Assembly (NCBI GenBank): GCA_903932805.1
Contig: CAIZHO010000303.1
Location: 1 to 13,547, forward strand
Reading direction: 5' to 3'
Source: an uncultured Roseiflexaceae bacterium
Lineage (GTDB): Bacteria > Chloroflexota > Chloroflexia > Chloroflexales > Roseiflexaceae
DNA length: 13,547 nucleotides
Part shown: positions 1 through 6,855 of the stretch, piece by piece
Layout: each line of letters begins with the position of its first letter
How positions within the stretch are numbered: the first letter of the stretch is position 1
Translations under genes and position numbers: made by a program
The notes under the pieces: generated by a model
What the model saw: the letters and a program-made list of their open reading frames with translations, nothing else
Told to the model about the DNA's origin: nothing
The model's database searches: none

Positions 1-1
1 G

Positions 2-637
2 GCCAATGCTGCCACGCTCGGCGCAGACGCCGCAGCCGCACTCGCAGCCGGCGGCGATCGCCTGCACTACGACGTCATGGACGGCCGCTTTGTGCCCAAT
101 ATCACCTTTGGGATGCCCGTGCTTGCGCACCTCCGCAGCGCCCTCGGCCCAACCGCCTACCTCGATGCCCATTTGATGATTGTCGAACCCGAACGCTACG
201 TCGAGGCCTTCGCCAAGGCCGGCGCCAATCAGATCAGCGTGCACGTCGAAGCCTCGCCACACCTACACCGCACCATCCAACTCATCCGTGCCTGCGGCGC
301 ACAGGTCGGTGTCGCCATCAACCCGGCCACCCCGTTGCAATCGCTCTACGAGGTCCTCGATAGTATCGACACCGTGCTCATGATGACCGTCAACCCGGGC
401 TTCGGCGGGCAACAATACATCCCGCAGTCGACCGCCAAAATCCGCACCCTGCGCGCCTACATCGATGCCAACGGGCTCTCGACCCAGATCCAAGTCGACG
501 GTGGCATCGCCCTCGATACCATCGCCACCGTGGCCGCCGCCGGCGTCGACGACGTGGTGGTGGGCAGTGCGTTCTTCCGCGCCGATGGTGACCTCCTGCG
601 CTCGACAGCCGCCCTCCAAGCGCGCCTCGATGCTTAG
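2..637 (+). CDS. rpe: Ribulose-phosphate 3-epimerase, 5' end missing
   Basis: Interconverts D-ribulose 5-phosphate and D-xylulose 5-phosphate in the pentose phosphate and Calvin pathways; a cytoplasmic TIM barrel. The frame is open from base 2, so the true start lies outside the window; 211 residues are visible, against roughly 220 for the family, so only about ten N-terminal residues are missing. Visible family motifs are the metal-binding H-Y-D-V-M-D-G (about 65-85), D-A-H-L-M-I (about 164-181), the N-P-G-F-G-G-Q phosphate loop (about 392-412) and V-D-G-G-I near 494-508, which carries the second catalytic Asp. The ATG at 77 is the internal Met of the DVMDG motif and is not the start. The stop is TAG. 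Codon choice is strongly C-ending (GCC, ACC, ATC), as in proS downstream. The assignment is secure. Confidence 0.97.
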   Translation, partial: ANAATLGADAAAALAAGGDRLHYDVMDGRFVPNITFGMPVLAHLRSALGPTAYLDAHLMIVEPERYVEAFAKAGANQISVHVEASPHLHRTIQLIRACGAQVGVAINPATPLQSLYEVLDSIDTVLMMTVNPGFGGQQYIPQSTAKIRTLRAYIDANGLSTQIQVDGGIALDTIATVAAAGVDDVVVGSAFFRADGDLLRSTAALQARLDA

Positions 638-662
638 TCCGCAGTCGCCCAAAAACGCCACA

Positions 663-671
663 TGGTACAAT
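663..671 (+). promoter_or_regulatory. Candidate extended -10 promoter of proS
   Basis: TGG followed by TACAAT gives an extended -10 element, 34 nt before the proS ATG. No good -35 is visible about 17 nt upstream. The same TGGTA core recurs before several other genes here, which raises its credibility. Confidence 0.45.
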
Positions 672-705
672 GACGACCTAACGCAATAACAAAGGACACC
701 TCATC

Positions 706-2148
706 ATGCCCAAAGACGGAATAACACCCCGCGCCAAAGACTATTCGCAGTGGTACCTCGATATCGTCCGTGAAGCCGACCTGGCCGACTATGCCGAAGT
801 CGTGCGCGGCTGTATCGTCTTCAAACCGACCGGCTATGCCATCTGGGAGGGGATTCAATCCGGCCTCGACAGTCGCATCAAAGAAAGCGGCCACGTCAAT
901 GCCTACTTCCCCCTGCTCATCCCCAAGAGCTTTCTCACCAAAGAAGCCGAGCACGTCGAAGGCTTTGCCCCCGAAGTCGCCGAAGTCACCCGTGCCGGCG
1001 GCGAAGAGCTCACCGAGCCCTACGTTATTCGTCCCACCTCCGAGACCATCATCGGCTACTTCTACGCCAAATGGGTCCGCTCATACCGCGATTTGCCCAT
1101 CCTGATCAACCAGTGGGCCAACGTCATGCGCTGGGAGATGCGCACCCGACCGTTCTTGCGCACCGCCGAGTTCCTCTGGCAAGAAGGCCACACCGTCCAT
1201 GCCACCGAGGCCGAGGCCGAAACCGAAACCCTGATGATCCTCGATGACGTCTATGCCGACTTCATCGAAAAAGAAATGGCCCTGCCCGTCCTGCGCGGCC
1301 TCAAAACCGACAGCGAGAAGTTCCCCGGCGCACTGCGTACCTACTGCGTCGAAGCCATGATGCAAGACGGCCGCGCCCTACAGGCCGGCACGTCCCACAA
1401 CCTGGGCCAAAACTTCGCCAAGGCGTTTGATATTTCGTTCACAGACCAAGCCAACACCGTCCAATATGCCTGGACCACCAGCTGGGGGGTCAGCACCCGC
1501 CTCATTGGCGCACTCATCATGGCCCACAGCGACGACGACGGCTTGATTGTGCCGCCGCGCTTGGCCCCCATCCAGGTCATCGTCGTCCCCATTTACAAAA
1601 ACGACGCCGAGAAAGCCCTCGTGATGGACGCCGTCAAGCGCATCACCACCGGCTGGAAGGGCACGATTCGCTTCAAAATCGACGAGCGCGAACACCTCAC
1701 CGCGGGCTTTAAGTTCAACGAATGGGAAGTCAAAGGTGTGCCCGTGCGCATCGAAGTCGGCCCCAAAGACGTCGAAAAGGGCTCGGTTGCCTTGGCACGC
1801 CGCGACATCCCTGGCCGCGACGGCAAGAGCTTCGTCCCCCAAGACGGCCTGACCGAGCGCGTCGTCGCCCTGCTCGCCGAGATCCAAGATGCCCTCTATC
1901 AGCGCGCCCTGGCTTTCCGCACCGACCATACCCGCACCGTGACGAGCTACGATGAGCTCAAAGAAGCCATCGAGACGGGCTTCGCGGTCTGCTGGTGGGA
2001 TGGTGACAGCGCCGACGAGAAGCGCATCAAAGAAGAGACCCGCGCCACCATCCGCTGCATCCCCAACAACCAACCCGGCGGTTCGGGCACCTGCATCTAC
2101 ACCGGTCGCCCTGCCACCAAGACCGTCGTCTTCGCCCGCTCGTACTAG
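706..2148 (+). CDS. proS: Prolyl-tRNA synthetase, type 3 (archaeal/eukaryote-like)
   Basis: Charges tRNA-Pro with proline in the cytoplasm; a class II aminoacyl-tRNA synthetase. It has 480 residues, typical of the short type 3 form that lacks the bacterial editing insertion. Seen: R-P-T-S-E-T at 109-114; motif 2, R-W-E-M-R-T-R-P-F-L-R, at 142-152, followed by E-F-L-W-Q-E-G-H-T; motif 3, G-V-S-T-R-L-I-G-A-L, at 261-270; an anticodon-binding domain at about 285-390; and the C-terminal domain ending in Tyr480, which in this type folds back to the active site. The C-terminal zinc site looks degenerate: the first Cys pair is replaced by Asp and the last pair is C463-x-x-T466. Start ATG 706 is supported by AAAGGA at 691-696. 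It follows rpe by 68 nt, with its own candidate promoter and a terminator behind it. Confidence 0.97.
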   Translation: MPKDGITPRAKDYSQWYLDIVREADLADYAEVVRGCIVFKPTGYAIWEGIQSGLDSRIKESGHVNAYFPLLIPKSFLTKEAEHVEGFAPEVAEVTRAGGEELTEPYVIRPTSETIIGYFYAKWVRSYRDLPILINQWANVMRWEMRTRPFLRTAEFLWQEGHTVHATEAEAETETLMILDDVYADFIEKEMALPVLRGLKTDSEKFPGALRTYCVEAMMQDGRALQAGTSHNLGQNFAKAFDISFTDQANTVQYAWTTSWGVSTRLIGALIMAHSDDDGLIVPPRLAPIQVIVVPIYKNDAEKALVMDAVKRITTGWKGTIRFKIDEREHLTAGFKFNEWEVKGVPVRIEVGPKDVEKGSVALARRDIPGRDGKSFVPQDGLTERVVALLAEIQDALYQRALAFRTDHTRTVTSYDELKEAIETGFAVCWWDGDSADEKRIKEETRATIRCIPNNQPGGSGTCIYTGRPATKTVVFARSY

Positions 2149-2160
2149 GCCCTCCCCGTA

Positions 2161-2210
2161 CCCATTGTCTGGCGCTGTGGATTGCATCCACCCCAGGCAA
2201 TGGGTTTTTT
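2161..2210 (+). terminator. Rho-independent terminator after proS, abutting the next gene's RBS
   Basis: The arms at 2161-2172 and 2193-2204 pair over 12 bp with one G-U wobble, followed directly by six T (2205-2210). Inside the loop a second perfect hairpin forms (GTGGAT at 2177-2182 with ATCCAC at 2186-2191). The T-run ends one base before the GGAG (2212-2215) that serves the next start codon. It could be a plain terminator with read-through or a controlled attenuator; the sequence alone does not decide. Confidence 0.8.
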
Positions 2211-2223
2211 CGGAGCATCCGCC

Positions 2224-3003
2224 ATGCCCACACTACGCTCGCTCGAAGGGCAATACAAAGCCCAAATCTCGCTCCTCTGGCATCCGCTCGACGGCACCCC
2301 GATCGCCTATCACGCCGATCGCCCCGTCAAGACCGCCAGCATCATCAAACTGCCCATCCTCGTCCACGCCGCCCTGCTCGTCGATGCCGGTCAGCTCAGC
2401 TGGGAGCAACGCGTCCCGCTCGACCACGGCGCTGTCGTCCCGGGCATGGGTGTGCTCCGCTACCTCGACGGCGGCATCGCCCCGACCGTGCGTGATTTGG
2501 CGGTACTTATGACTATTATTTCTGACAACACCGCAACCAACATGCTGATTGATATGCTCGGTATCGAAAAAATAAACGAGCGCATCCAAACCCTCGGAAT
2601 GCCCCAGACTCGCCTCAATCGCAAGGTGTTTACTCCCAATACGCCCGACTGCCTGCCCTGGGGTCTGGGCGTCACCACAGCCCGCGACACGGTGCATCTG
2701 CTCCAGAGCATTGCCACTGGGCAGATCGGCACTGCCGCGACAAATCAGTTCCTGCGTGACACATTGGCCCGGCAACTCGACCGGGTCGGGTTCCCGCGTG
2801 GCATTCCCACCGGATGGACGTACGCCGGCAAGACTGGGTCGGACGACGACCTGCGCAACGACTGCGGCATCCTGACCGCACCCGATGGGAGGCAGGTGAT
2901 CGCGGCGTGTTTCGTGCAGGAGCTCGCCGAGGCTCCTTCGTCGGTCGACCACCTCGGTCTCAAAGCGCTCAGCGATGTTGCAGCGTTGATGACACAGGCC
3001 TGA
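2224..3003 (+). CDS. Serine hydrolase of class A beta-lactamase fold, no signal peptide
   Basis: 259 residues with penicillin-recognising motifs in class A order and spacing: S39-I-I-K42 (nucleophile and general base), S100-D-N102 and K203-T-G205. The spacings of 61 and 103 residues match the class A scheme (70/130/234). The omega-loop position that should carry the deacylating Glu166 falls near residue 136, where the sequence reads N-R-K-V-F-T-P-N and no Glu is nearby. No signal peptide or membrane segment is visible, so the protein appears cytoplasmic. A true beta-lactamase is therefore unlikely; a peptidase, esterase or amidase of the Beta-lactamase2 group is more plausible, substrate unknown. 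Start ATG 2224 is chosen for GGAG at 2212-2215, 8 nt upstream; the in-frame ATGs at 2182 and 2200 lie in the terminator hairpin. The next gene begins 1 nt after the stop. Confidence 0.85.
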   Translation: MPTLRSLEGQYKAQISLLWHPLDGTPIAYHADRPVKTASIIKLPILVHAALLVDAGQLSWEQRVPLDHGAVVPGMGVLRYLDGGIAPTVRDLAVLMTIISDNTATNMLIDMLGIEKINERIQTLGMPQTRLNRKVFTPNTPDCLPWGLGVTTARDTVHLLQSIATGQIGTAATNQFLRDTLARQLDRVGFPRGIPTGWTYAGKTGSDDDLRNDCGILTAPDGRQVIAACFVQELAEAPSSVDHLGLKALSDVAALMTQA

Positions 3004-3004
3004 T

Positions 3005-4015
3005 ATGCGTACCATGCCTACCCTGCACGGCGCACGCGTCCATATTCGGCCTTTTACCGCCAACGACTTCGTTGCCGTACTCGCACTGTTCGACGACGTC
3101 AGCGACGGTGCACTCGTCGAACCAGCGGTTCGCGCGCGCCGCAACGCCTGGCTCGCCTGGGCAGCGAGCAATCACGACGAACTCGCACGCCTCGACCAAC
3201 CGCCGTATGGTGACCGGGCAATCGTCTTGAGTGCGTCCGATACGATTATCGGTGCCATCGGTCTCGTCCCCTGTCTCGATGTCTATGGCCAGGCAGGCAT
3301 TGGTCCGGACGATGGCCGCACCAGGGCCGAGATGGGCCTCTTTTGGATGGTACACCCCGAGTATCAACGCAAGGGCTATGCCACCGAGGCCGGGCAACTC
3401 CTGGTCCGCTATGCAATAAACGAGTTGCGCATCGAACGGGTCATCGCCACTACCGACTACGACAACCACGCCTCGCAGGCGGTCATGCGCAAATTGGGCA
3501 TGGACATCCGCCGCAATAGTCAGGCGACGCCGCCGTGGTTGCAATTGGTTGGGGTCTACGAGTCTTGGATGGAGCCCGAGCAGTTCCCCGATGGAACGTT
3601 CATCCGCTCGATCGTCGAATCCGATCTCGACGAAATGCTGGCCCTCTGGCGCGACGCACCACTGCGCATCAGCCCAACCGACACACCGACGGGGTTACGC
3701 CGCCACATTGCCCTATCAGGGAGATTTGCACTCGCGCTGTGCGCCGCCGACGGCGCCATCATTGGCACCGTGTTGGGCAGCGACGATGGTCGGCGTGGTT
3801 GGATCAATCACCTAGCGGTCCGCCGCGACCACCAGCACAACGGCTACGGGGCACGCCTCGTCCAGGCATTGGTATCACGATTGACCGCAGCAGGATGCGA
3901 AAAACTGAACCTCCTCGTCATCAACAACAATGCCCACGTCGTTCCCTTTTACGAGTCGTTGGGCTTTGCATTGGACGACAATCTATTTCTGGCACGCTGG
4001 TTACGTACCGTATGA
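3005..4015 (+). CDS. Tandem GNAT-domain N-acetyltransferase
   Basis: 336 residues made of two acetyl-CoA-dependent GNAT domains. Domain 1 (about 8-188) is RimJ/RimL-like: an L-H-G-A-R-V-H-I-R-P-F opening strand, a V-H-P-E-Y-Q-R-K-G-Y-A-T-E acetyl-CoA loop at 116-128 and N-H-A-S-Q-A-V-M-R-K-L-G at 154-165. Domain 2 (about 198-334) has a H-L-A-V-R-R-D-H-Q-H-N-G-Y-G loop at 269-282 and N-N-N-A-H-V-V-P-F-Y-E-S-L-G-F at 307-321, closer to small stand-alone GNATs. Both domains keep a Q/R-x-x-G-x-G/A-type pyrophosphate loop, so both may bind cofactor. The substrate cannot be read from sequence: a protein N-terminus, an amine or an antibiotic are all possible. ATG 3005 lies 1 nt after the hydrolase stop, with AGG at 2996-2998. 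The 3' end overlaps the lipoprotein start by ATGA. Confidence 0.9.
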   Translation: MRTMPTLHGARVHIRPFTANDFVAVLALFDDVSDGALVEPAVRARRNAWLAWAASNHDELARLDQPPYGDRAIVLSASDTIIGAIGLVPCLDVYGQAGIGPDDGRTRAEMGLFWMVHPEYQRKGYATEAGQLLVRYAINELRIERVIATTDYDNHASQAVMRKLGMDIRRNSQATPPWLQLVGVYESWMEPEQFPDGTFIRSIVESDLDEMLALWRDAPLRISPTDTPTGLRRHIALSGRFALALCAADGAIIGTVLGSDDGRRGWINHLAVRRDHQHNGYGARLVQALVSRLTAAGCEKLNLLVINNNAHVVPFYESLGFALDDNLFLARWLRTV

Positions 4016-4875
4016 AAACGAAGTACGTCAACTTTTTGTTTTCTCTCTGCGTGCTGTGTGCCTGCGCTTCACCGACACCGATTGCGTCATACACCCTCCC
4101 CGACCCCGCTGTGCACGAGCAAACAACGCTCGACGTGCGCACCTCTGACGGGCTCGTCCTGCGTCTCGTCACCGCATTCGACGGTGCTACGACACGCACG
4201 ACTCTCTCTGCTACCCCCGACTATGCGCCGGCGTGGCTGGCAGCCAATGGCGGGACGGTGACCATCCAAACTACCGGTGAACGGAGTGCAATTGTCACTG
4301 GCGATTGCCTGCAAACGGCAACAGATATCCCCACGCTCTCTGCGGGGGGGATTGTCGGCCCACAACCAGGATATGCGGCGGTCACCGACGGTACGACCAA
4401 GAGTACTGATGGCGGCACGTTGTGGCAGGGCTATGCCGGCACGGCCGAAATCCGAGCGGGGCAGATGATAGCGCTCGATGCACAGGGTATGGGGCGCATC
4501 CTGTTGCCTGATAACACCACCCGGACCGACGCCTACACGTGGACATATCGACGCGTCGCCTGGGCAGATCCCGTAACCCGTATCACAAAGCCATGCGCGC
4601 TGACGATGCTCGAATCGTTCACGCTCCCCGAGGCTGTCACCACACGCCGCATGTACGGCGGTGCACTCTTGGCCGAGCATGCCGACGCTCCCACGGGAGT
4701 CGGTGCAGCGTACGAACCAGTCCTCCGTGCCGAGGGCTGGCGCATCGAGAGTATTTCGCAGACTCCTGCCCTGATCGTGTGGCGCGTGACCCGTGGTGAG
4801 CTCGGCTATCAGGTCGTTTTGAGCATGACTGCAACCGGAACCACCGATATCACCGTCTACGAACGTGAACCATAG
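4012..4875 (+). CDS. Predicted lipoprotein, function unknown
   Basis: 287 residues. The N-terminus is a short basic stretch (M-K-T-K), a hydrophobic core and the lipobox L-C-A-C18, so signal peptidase II processing and lipid anchoring on the outer face of the membrane are expected. The mature part is rich in Thr, Ala and Gly, looks mostly beta, and carries two further cysteines (C99, C195) that might pair. The last 85 residues, with Y-E-P-V-L-R-A-E-G-W-R near 234-243 followed by amphipathic strands, resemble a small module seen at the end of other bacterial lipoproteins; that likeness is from memory and weak. ATG 4012 overlaps the GNAT stop (ATGA) without its own clear RBS, so translation is probably coupled. 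The open frame extends back to 3535, but that part lies within the GNAT gene and the signal peptide fixes the start. Confidence 0.8.
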   Translation: MKTKYVNFLFSLCVLCACASPTPIASYTLPDPAVHEQTTLDVRTSDGLVLRLVTAFDGATTRTTLSATPDYAPAWLAANGGTVTIQTTGERSAIVTGDCLQTATDIPTLSAGGIVGPQPGYAAVTDGTTKSTDGGTLWQGYAGTAEIRAGQMIALDAQGMGRILLPDNTTRTDAYTWTYRRVAWADPVTRITKPCALTMLESFTLPEAVTTRRMYGGALLAEHADAPTGVGAAYEPVLRAEGWRIESISQTPALIVWRVTRGELGYQVVLSMTATGTTDITVYEREP

Positions 4876-4893
4876 AACTCCCAGGACGATGCG

Positions 4894-4902
4894 TGGTAGG
4901 AT
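4894..4902 (+). promoter_or_regulatory. Candidate extended -10 promoter
   Basis: TGG then TAGGAT, 42 nt before the ATG of the anchored hydrolase, at the same distance as the copy before the SPFH gene. The -35 region is unconvincing. Confidence 0.35.
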
Positions 4903-4944
4903 GAATCAACCAACCCCCGGAATTAGCGTATTGGAGGGATGTGT

Positions 4945-5874
4945 ATGCGTAAACTTATTTCTATTGCTTCGTGGATCGTCGGTATCTTCGTCGGATTCGT
5001 GCTGGTACTGGTTGCTTCGATTGTCATCGACCGCGCGATGGCAGTAGGCAAAGTCGACAAGATGACCAACACGATTATCCCCAACGGCACCAACCCAGCG
5101 GTGCGCGCGTATGTGAGCAAACCTGACGGCGAAGGCCCGTTCCCTGTGGTCATCATGGTGCACGAATGGTGGGGTCTCAAAGAAGAAATCATTGGCAAAG
5201 CAGACGAATTGGCGAAAGACGGCTACGTCGTGATCGCACCGGATGTGATGCGCGGCAACACGACCAGCTGGATCCCCACGGCTATCTACCAAGTGTCGTC
5301 GACCCCAACGACCCAAATCGACAGCGACATCGATTCTGTCCTGCAGTGGGCTACCAATCAATCCTTTGTGGACCGCAACCGCATCGCCATCATGGGCTTC
5401 TGCTTCGGCGGTGGAACAGCACTCCGTTACGGCATCCAAACCCCGGCCATCAAAGCAACGGCGATTTTTTATGGCTCTGCAATCACGGATCCCGCCATCC
5501 TCAAGTCGCTGAATGGGCCGGTGTTGGGTGTCTTTGGGGCTGATGACACGATGATTCCGCTGAGCGAAGTGGCAGCCCTCGAAGCAGGCTTGACCGCTGC
5601 GGGCATCCCCAATGAAATCACCATCTACGAGGGCGAGGGGCATGCCTTCATCACGAGTGTCGAAGAAATCAAAAAAGGCGGTAATCAGGGCAAGGCGTGG
5701 CAGCAATTGCGTACATTCCTCGCTTCCAGCTTTTCGGCACAGGGGTATACGCGCGTACGTCCCGTCGCACTGACGCAGCAGAACGCAATCCAACAAGATT
5801 GGAACGTCGATCGTATGGTGCATCTGTATGTCTGTAATCTTGCGACGGCACAGCGTGCGTTCCGCGACGAATGA
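4945..5874 (+). CDS. Membrane-anchored dienelactone hydrolase family protein
   Basis: 309 residues: a membrane segment at about 8-28 preceded by M-R-K, then an alpha/beta-hydrolase domain (about 45-260) that should lie outside the membrane. Catalytic features of the dienelactone hydrolase family are visible: the nucleophile elbow G-F-C153-F-G-G, the acid in G-A-D-D201-T-M-I-P, the histidine in E-G-H233-A-F, and the H-E74-W-W-G-L motif whose Glu controls the nucleophile. Classical members are cytosolic, so the anchor suggests a different ester or lactone substrate. The last 45 or so residues after A-W-Q-Q-L-R-T-F-L lie beyond the usual family end and resemble nothing I know; read-through of a lost stop or a frameshift is possible. 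Start ATG 4945 is preferred over ATG 4939 because GGAGG (4933-4937) lies 7 nt before it and touches the other. Confidence 0.88.
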   Translation: MRKLISIASWIVGIFVGFVLVLVASIVIDRAMAVGKVDKMTNTIIPNGTNPAVRAYVSKPDGEGPFPVVIMVHEWWGLKEEIIGKADELAKDGYVVIAPDVMRGNTTSWIPTAIYQVSSTPTTQIDSDIDSVLQWATNQSFVDRNRIAIMGFCFGGGTALRYGIQTPAIKATAIFYGSAITDPAILKSLNGPVLGVFGADDTMIPLSEVAALEAGLTAAGIPNEITIYEGEGHAFITSVEEIKKGGNQGKAWQQLRTFLASSFSAQGYTRVRPVALTQQNAIQQDWNVDRMVHLYVCNLATAQRAFRDE

Positions 5875-5896
5875 CCACATTTGTGATCGTTGTGTA

Positions 5897-5905
5897 TGGT
5901 ACGCT
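5897..5905 (+). promoter_or_regulatory. Candidate extended -10 promoter of the SPFH/NfeD pair
   Basis: TGG then TACGCT, 42 nt before ATG 5948. The -10 hexamer is imperfect and no clear -35 is seen; its support is the match to the other TGGTA elements in this window and the constant distance to the start codon. Confidence 0.35.
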
Positions 5906-5947
5906 GAGGTATCAGAGTATTCGTCCCCCGTGTGAAAGAGAGCTGGT

Positions 5948-6853
5948 ATGGATTTTCTCCTTTTGTGTTTGAGTGTCATCGTCTTTGTGGCAATAGCCGT
6001 GGTCATTACGGGCGTCAAAATAGTCCCGCAGGGATATGAGTGGACCATCGAACGCTTCGGGAAGTTCCGCATGGTCTTGAAGCCCGGCCTGAGCATCATC
6101 ATCCCGTTCATCGACATGATTGGCCGCAAAGTCAATGTCCAAGAGCAGGTCCTCGACATCCCGTCGCAGATCGTGATCACCCGAGACAACGCGACGGTAC
6201 GCGTCGACGGTGTGCTGTTCTATCAGGTCTACGAGACACAGCTTGCCGCATATCAAGTGTTCAACCTGCAAGCATCGATCATCAACTTGGCGTTGACCAA
6301 CTTGCGTACCGCCATCGGCAGCATGGAGCTCGACGAAGTTTTGGCCAAGCGTGACGAAATCAACACACGCTTGTTGTCGGCACTCGATCATGCGACACAG
6401 ACATGGGGGACCAAAGTCACCCGGGTCGAAATCAAGGATGTGTTGCCGCCCGAAGATATCACCCGGGCGATGTCCAAGCAGTTGACGGCCGACCGCGAGA
6501 AGCGCGCCAAGATCCTCGAGGCAGAGGGCTTCCGACAAGCCGAGATTCTCAATGCCGAAGGGCTCAAGCAGGCCAAAATCCTCGAGGCCGAAGGTATGTT
6601 GGCATCGGCGCGCCTGCAGGCCGAAGCGCGCGAACGCCTCGCCGGCGCCGAAGCTGAATCGACGCGCCTGTTGGTCGAATCCGTCGGTAAGCCCGAAGCA
6701 GCGTTGCAATACTTCATCGCACAACGCTATATCGATGCCCTCCAAAAACTCGGCGATTCGCCCGCAGCACGTATGATCGTGGTGCCGACCGACTTCTCCA
6801 ACTTTGCAGGCGCACTCGGTGCCATCACCGAGATGATGAACAAGAAGGATTAG
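5948..6853 (+). CDS. SPFH/band 7 (stomatin-like) membrane protein
   Basis: 301 residues. An N-terminal membrane segment (about 3-22) is followed by the SPFH domain (about 23-170), with the typical V-P-Q-G-Y-E-W-T-I-E-R-F-G-K-F at 26-40, L-K-P-G-L at 44-48 and D-N-A-T-V-R-V-D-G-V-L at 80-90. A charged coiled coil spans about 171-245, and a conserved-looking tail ends in M-N-K-K-D. This is the usual architecture of stomatin/QmcA-type scaffolds, which form large rings and organise membrane microdomains or assist membrane proteases; it has no catalytic role of its own. An NfeD gene follows 2 nt after the stop, the standard partner, so the two are probably one operon and complex. The RBS is weak (AAAGAGAG about 5 nt upstream of the start). 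Confidence 0.95.
   Translation: MDFLLLCLSVIVFVAIAVVITGVKIVPQGYEWTIERFGKFRMVLKPGLSIIIPFIDMIGRKVNVQEQVLDIPSQIVITRDNATVRVDGVLFYQVYETQLAAYQVFNLQASIINLALTNLRTAIGSMELDEVLAKRDEINTRLLSALDHATQTWGTKVTRVEIKDVLPPEDITRAMSKQLTADREKRAKILEAEGFRQAEILNAEGLKQAKILEAEGMLASARLQAEARERLAGAEAESTRLLVESVGKPEAALQYFIAQRYIDALQKLGDSPAARMIVVPTDFSNFAGALGAITEMMNKKD
6506..6595 (+). repeat. Three 11-residue repeats in the SPFH coiled coil
   Basis: Residues 187-216 of the SPFH protein read as near-repeats of A-K/E-I-L-E/N-A-E-G-x-x-Q in an exact 11-residue register. Such hendecads favour a slightly right-handed coiled coil. The DNA copies have drifted at third positions, so this is selected protein structure and not a recent duplication. 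Confidence 0.7.
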
Positions 6854-6855
6854 CC

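Noticed and set aside
2224..3003. Antibiotic resistance (true class A beta-lactamase)
   Set aside because: No signal peptide and no Glu166 equivalent, so hydrolysis of beta-lactams is not expected.
2233..3171. Minus-strand ORF opposite the serine hydrolase
   Set aside because: It is a shadow of the hydrolase with its SxxK, SDN and KTG motifs, with no RBS or known domain.
3535..4011. Upstream extension of the lipoprotein frame
   Set aside because: It overlaps the second GNAT domain and would bury the signal peptide and lipobox in the middle of the protein.
4906..6189. Long minus-strand ORF (427 codons) opposite the anchored hydrolase and SPFH genes
   Set aside because: It lies antisense to two clear genes, its translation has no recognisable motif, and it follows from the codon bias of the real genes.
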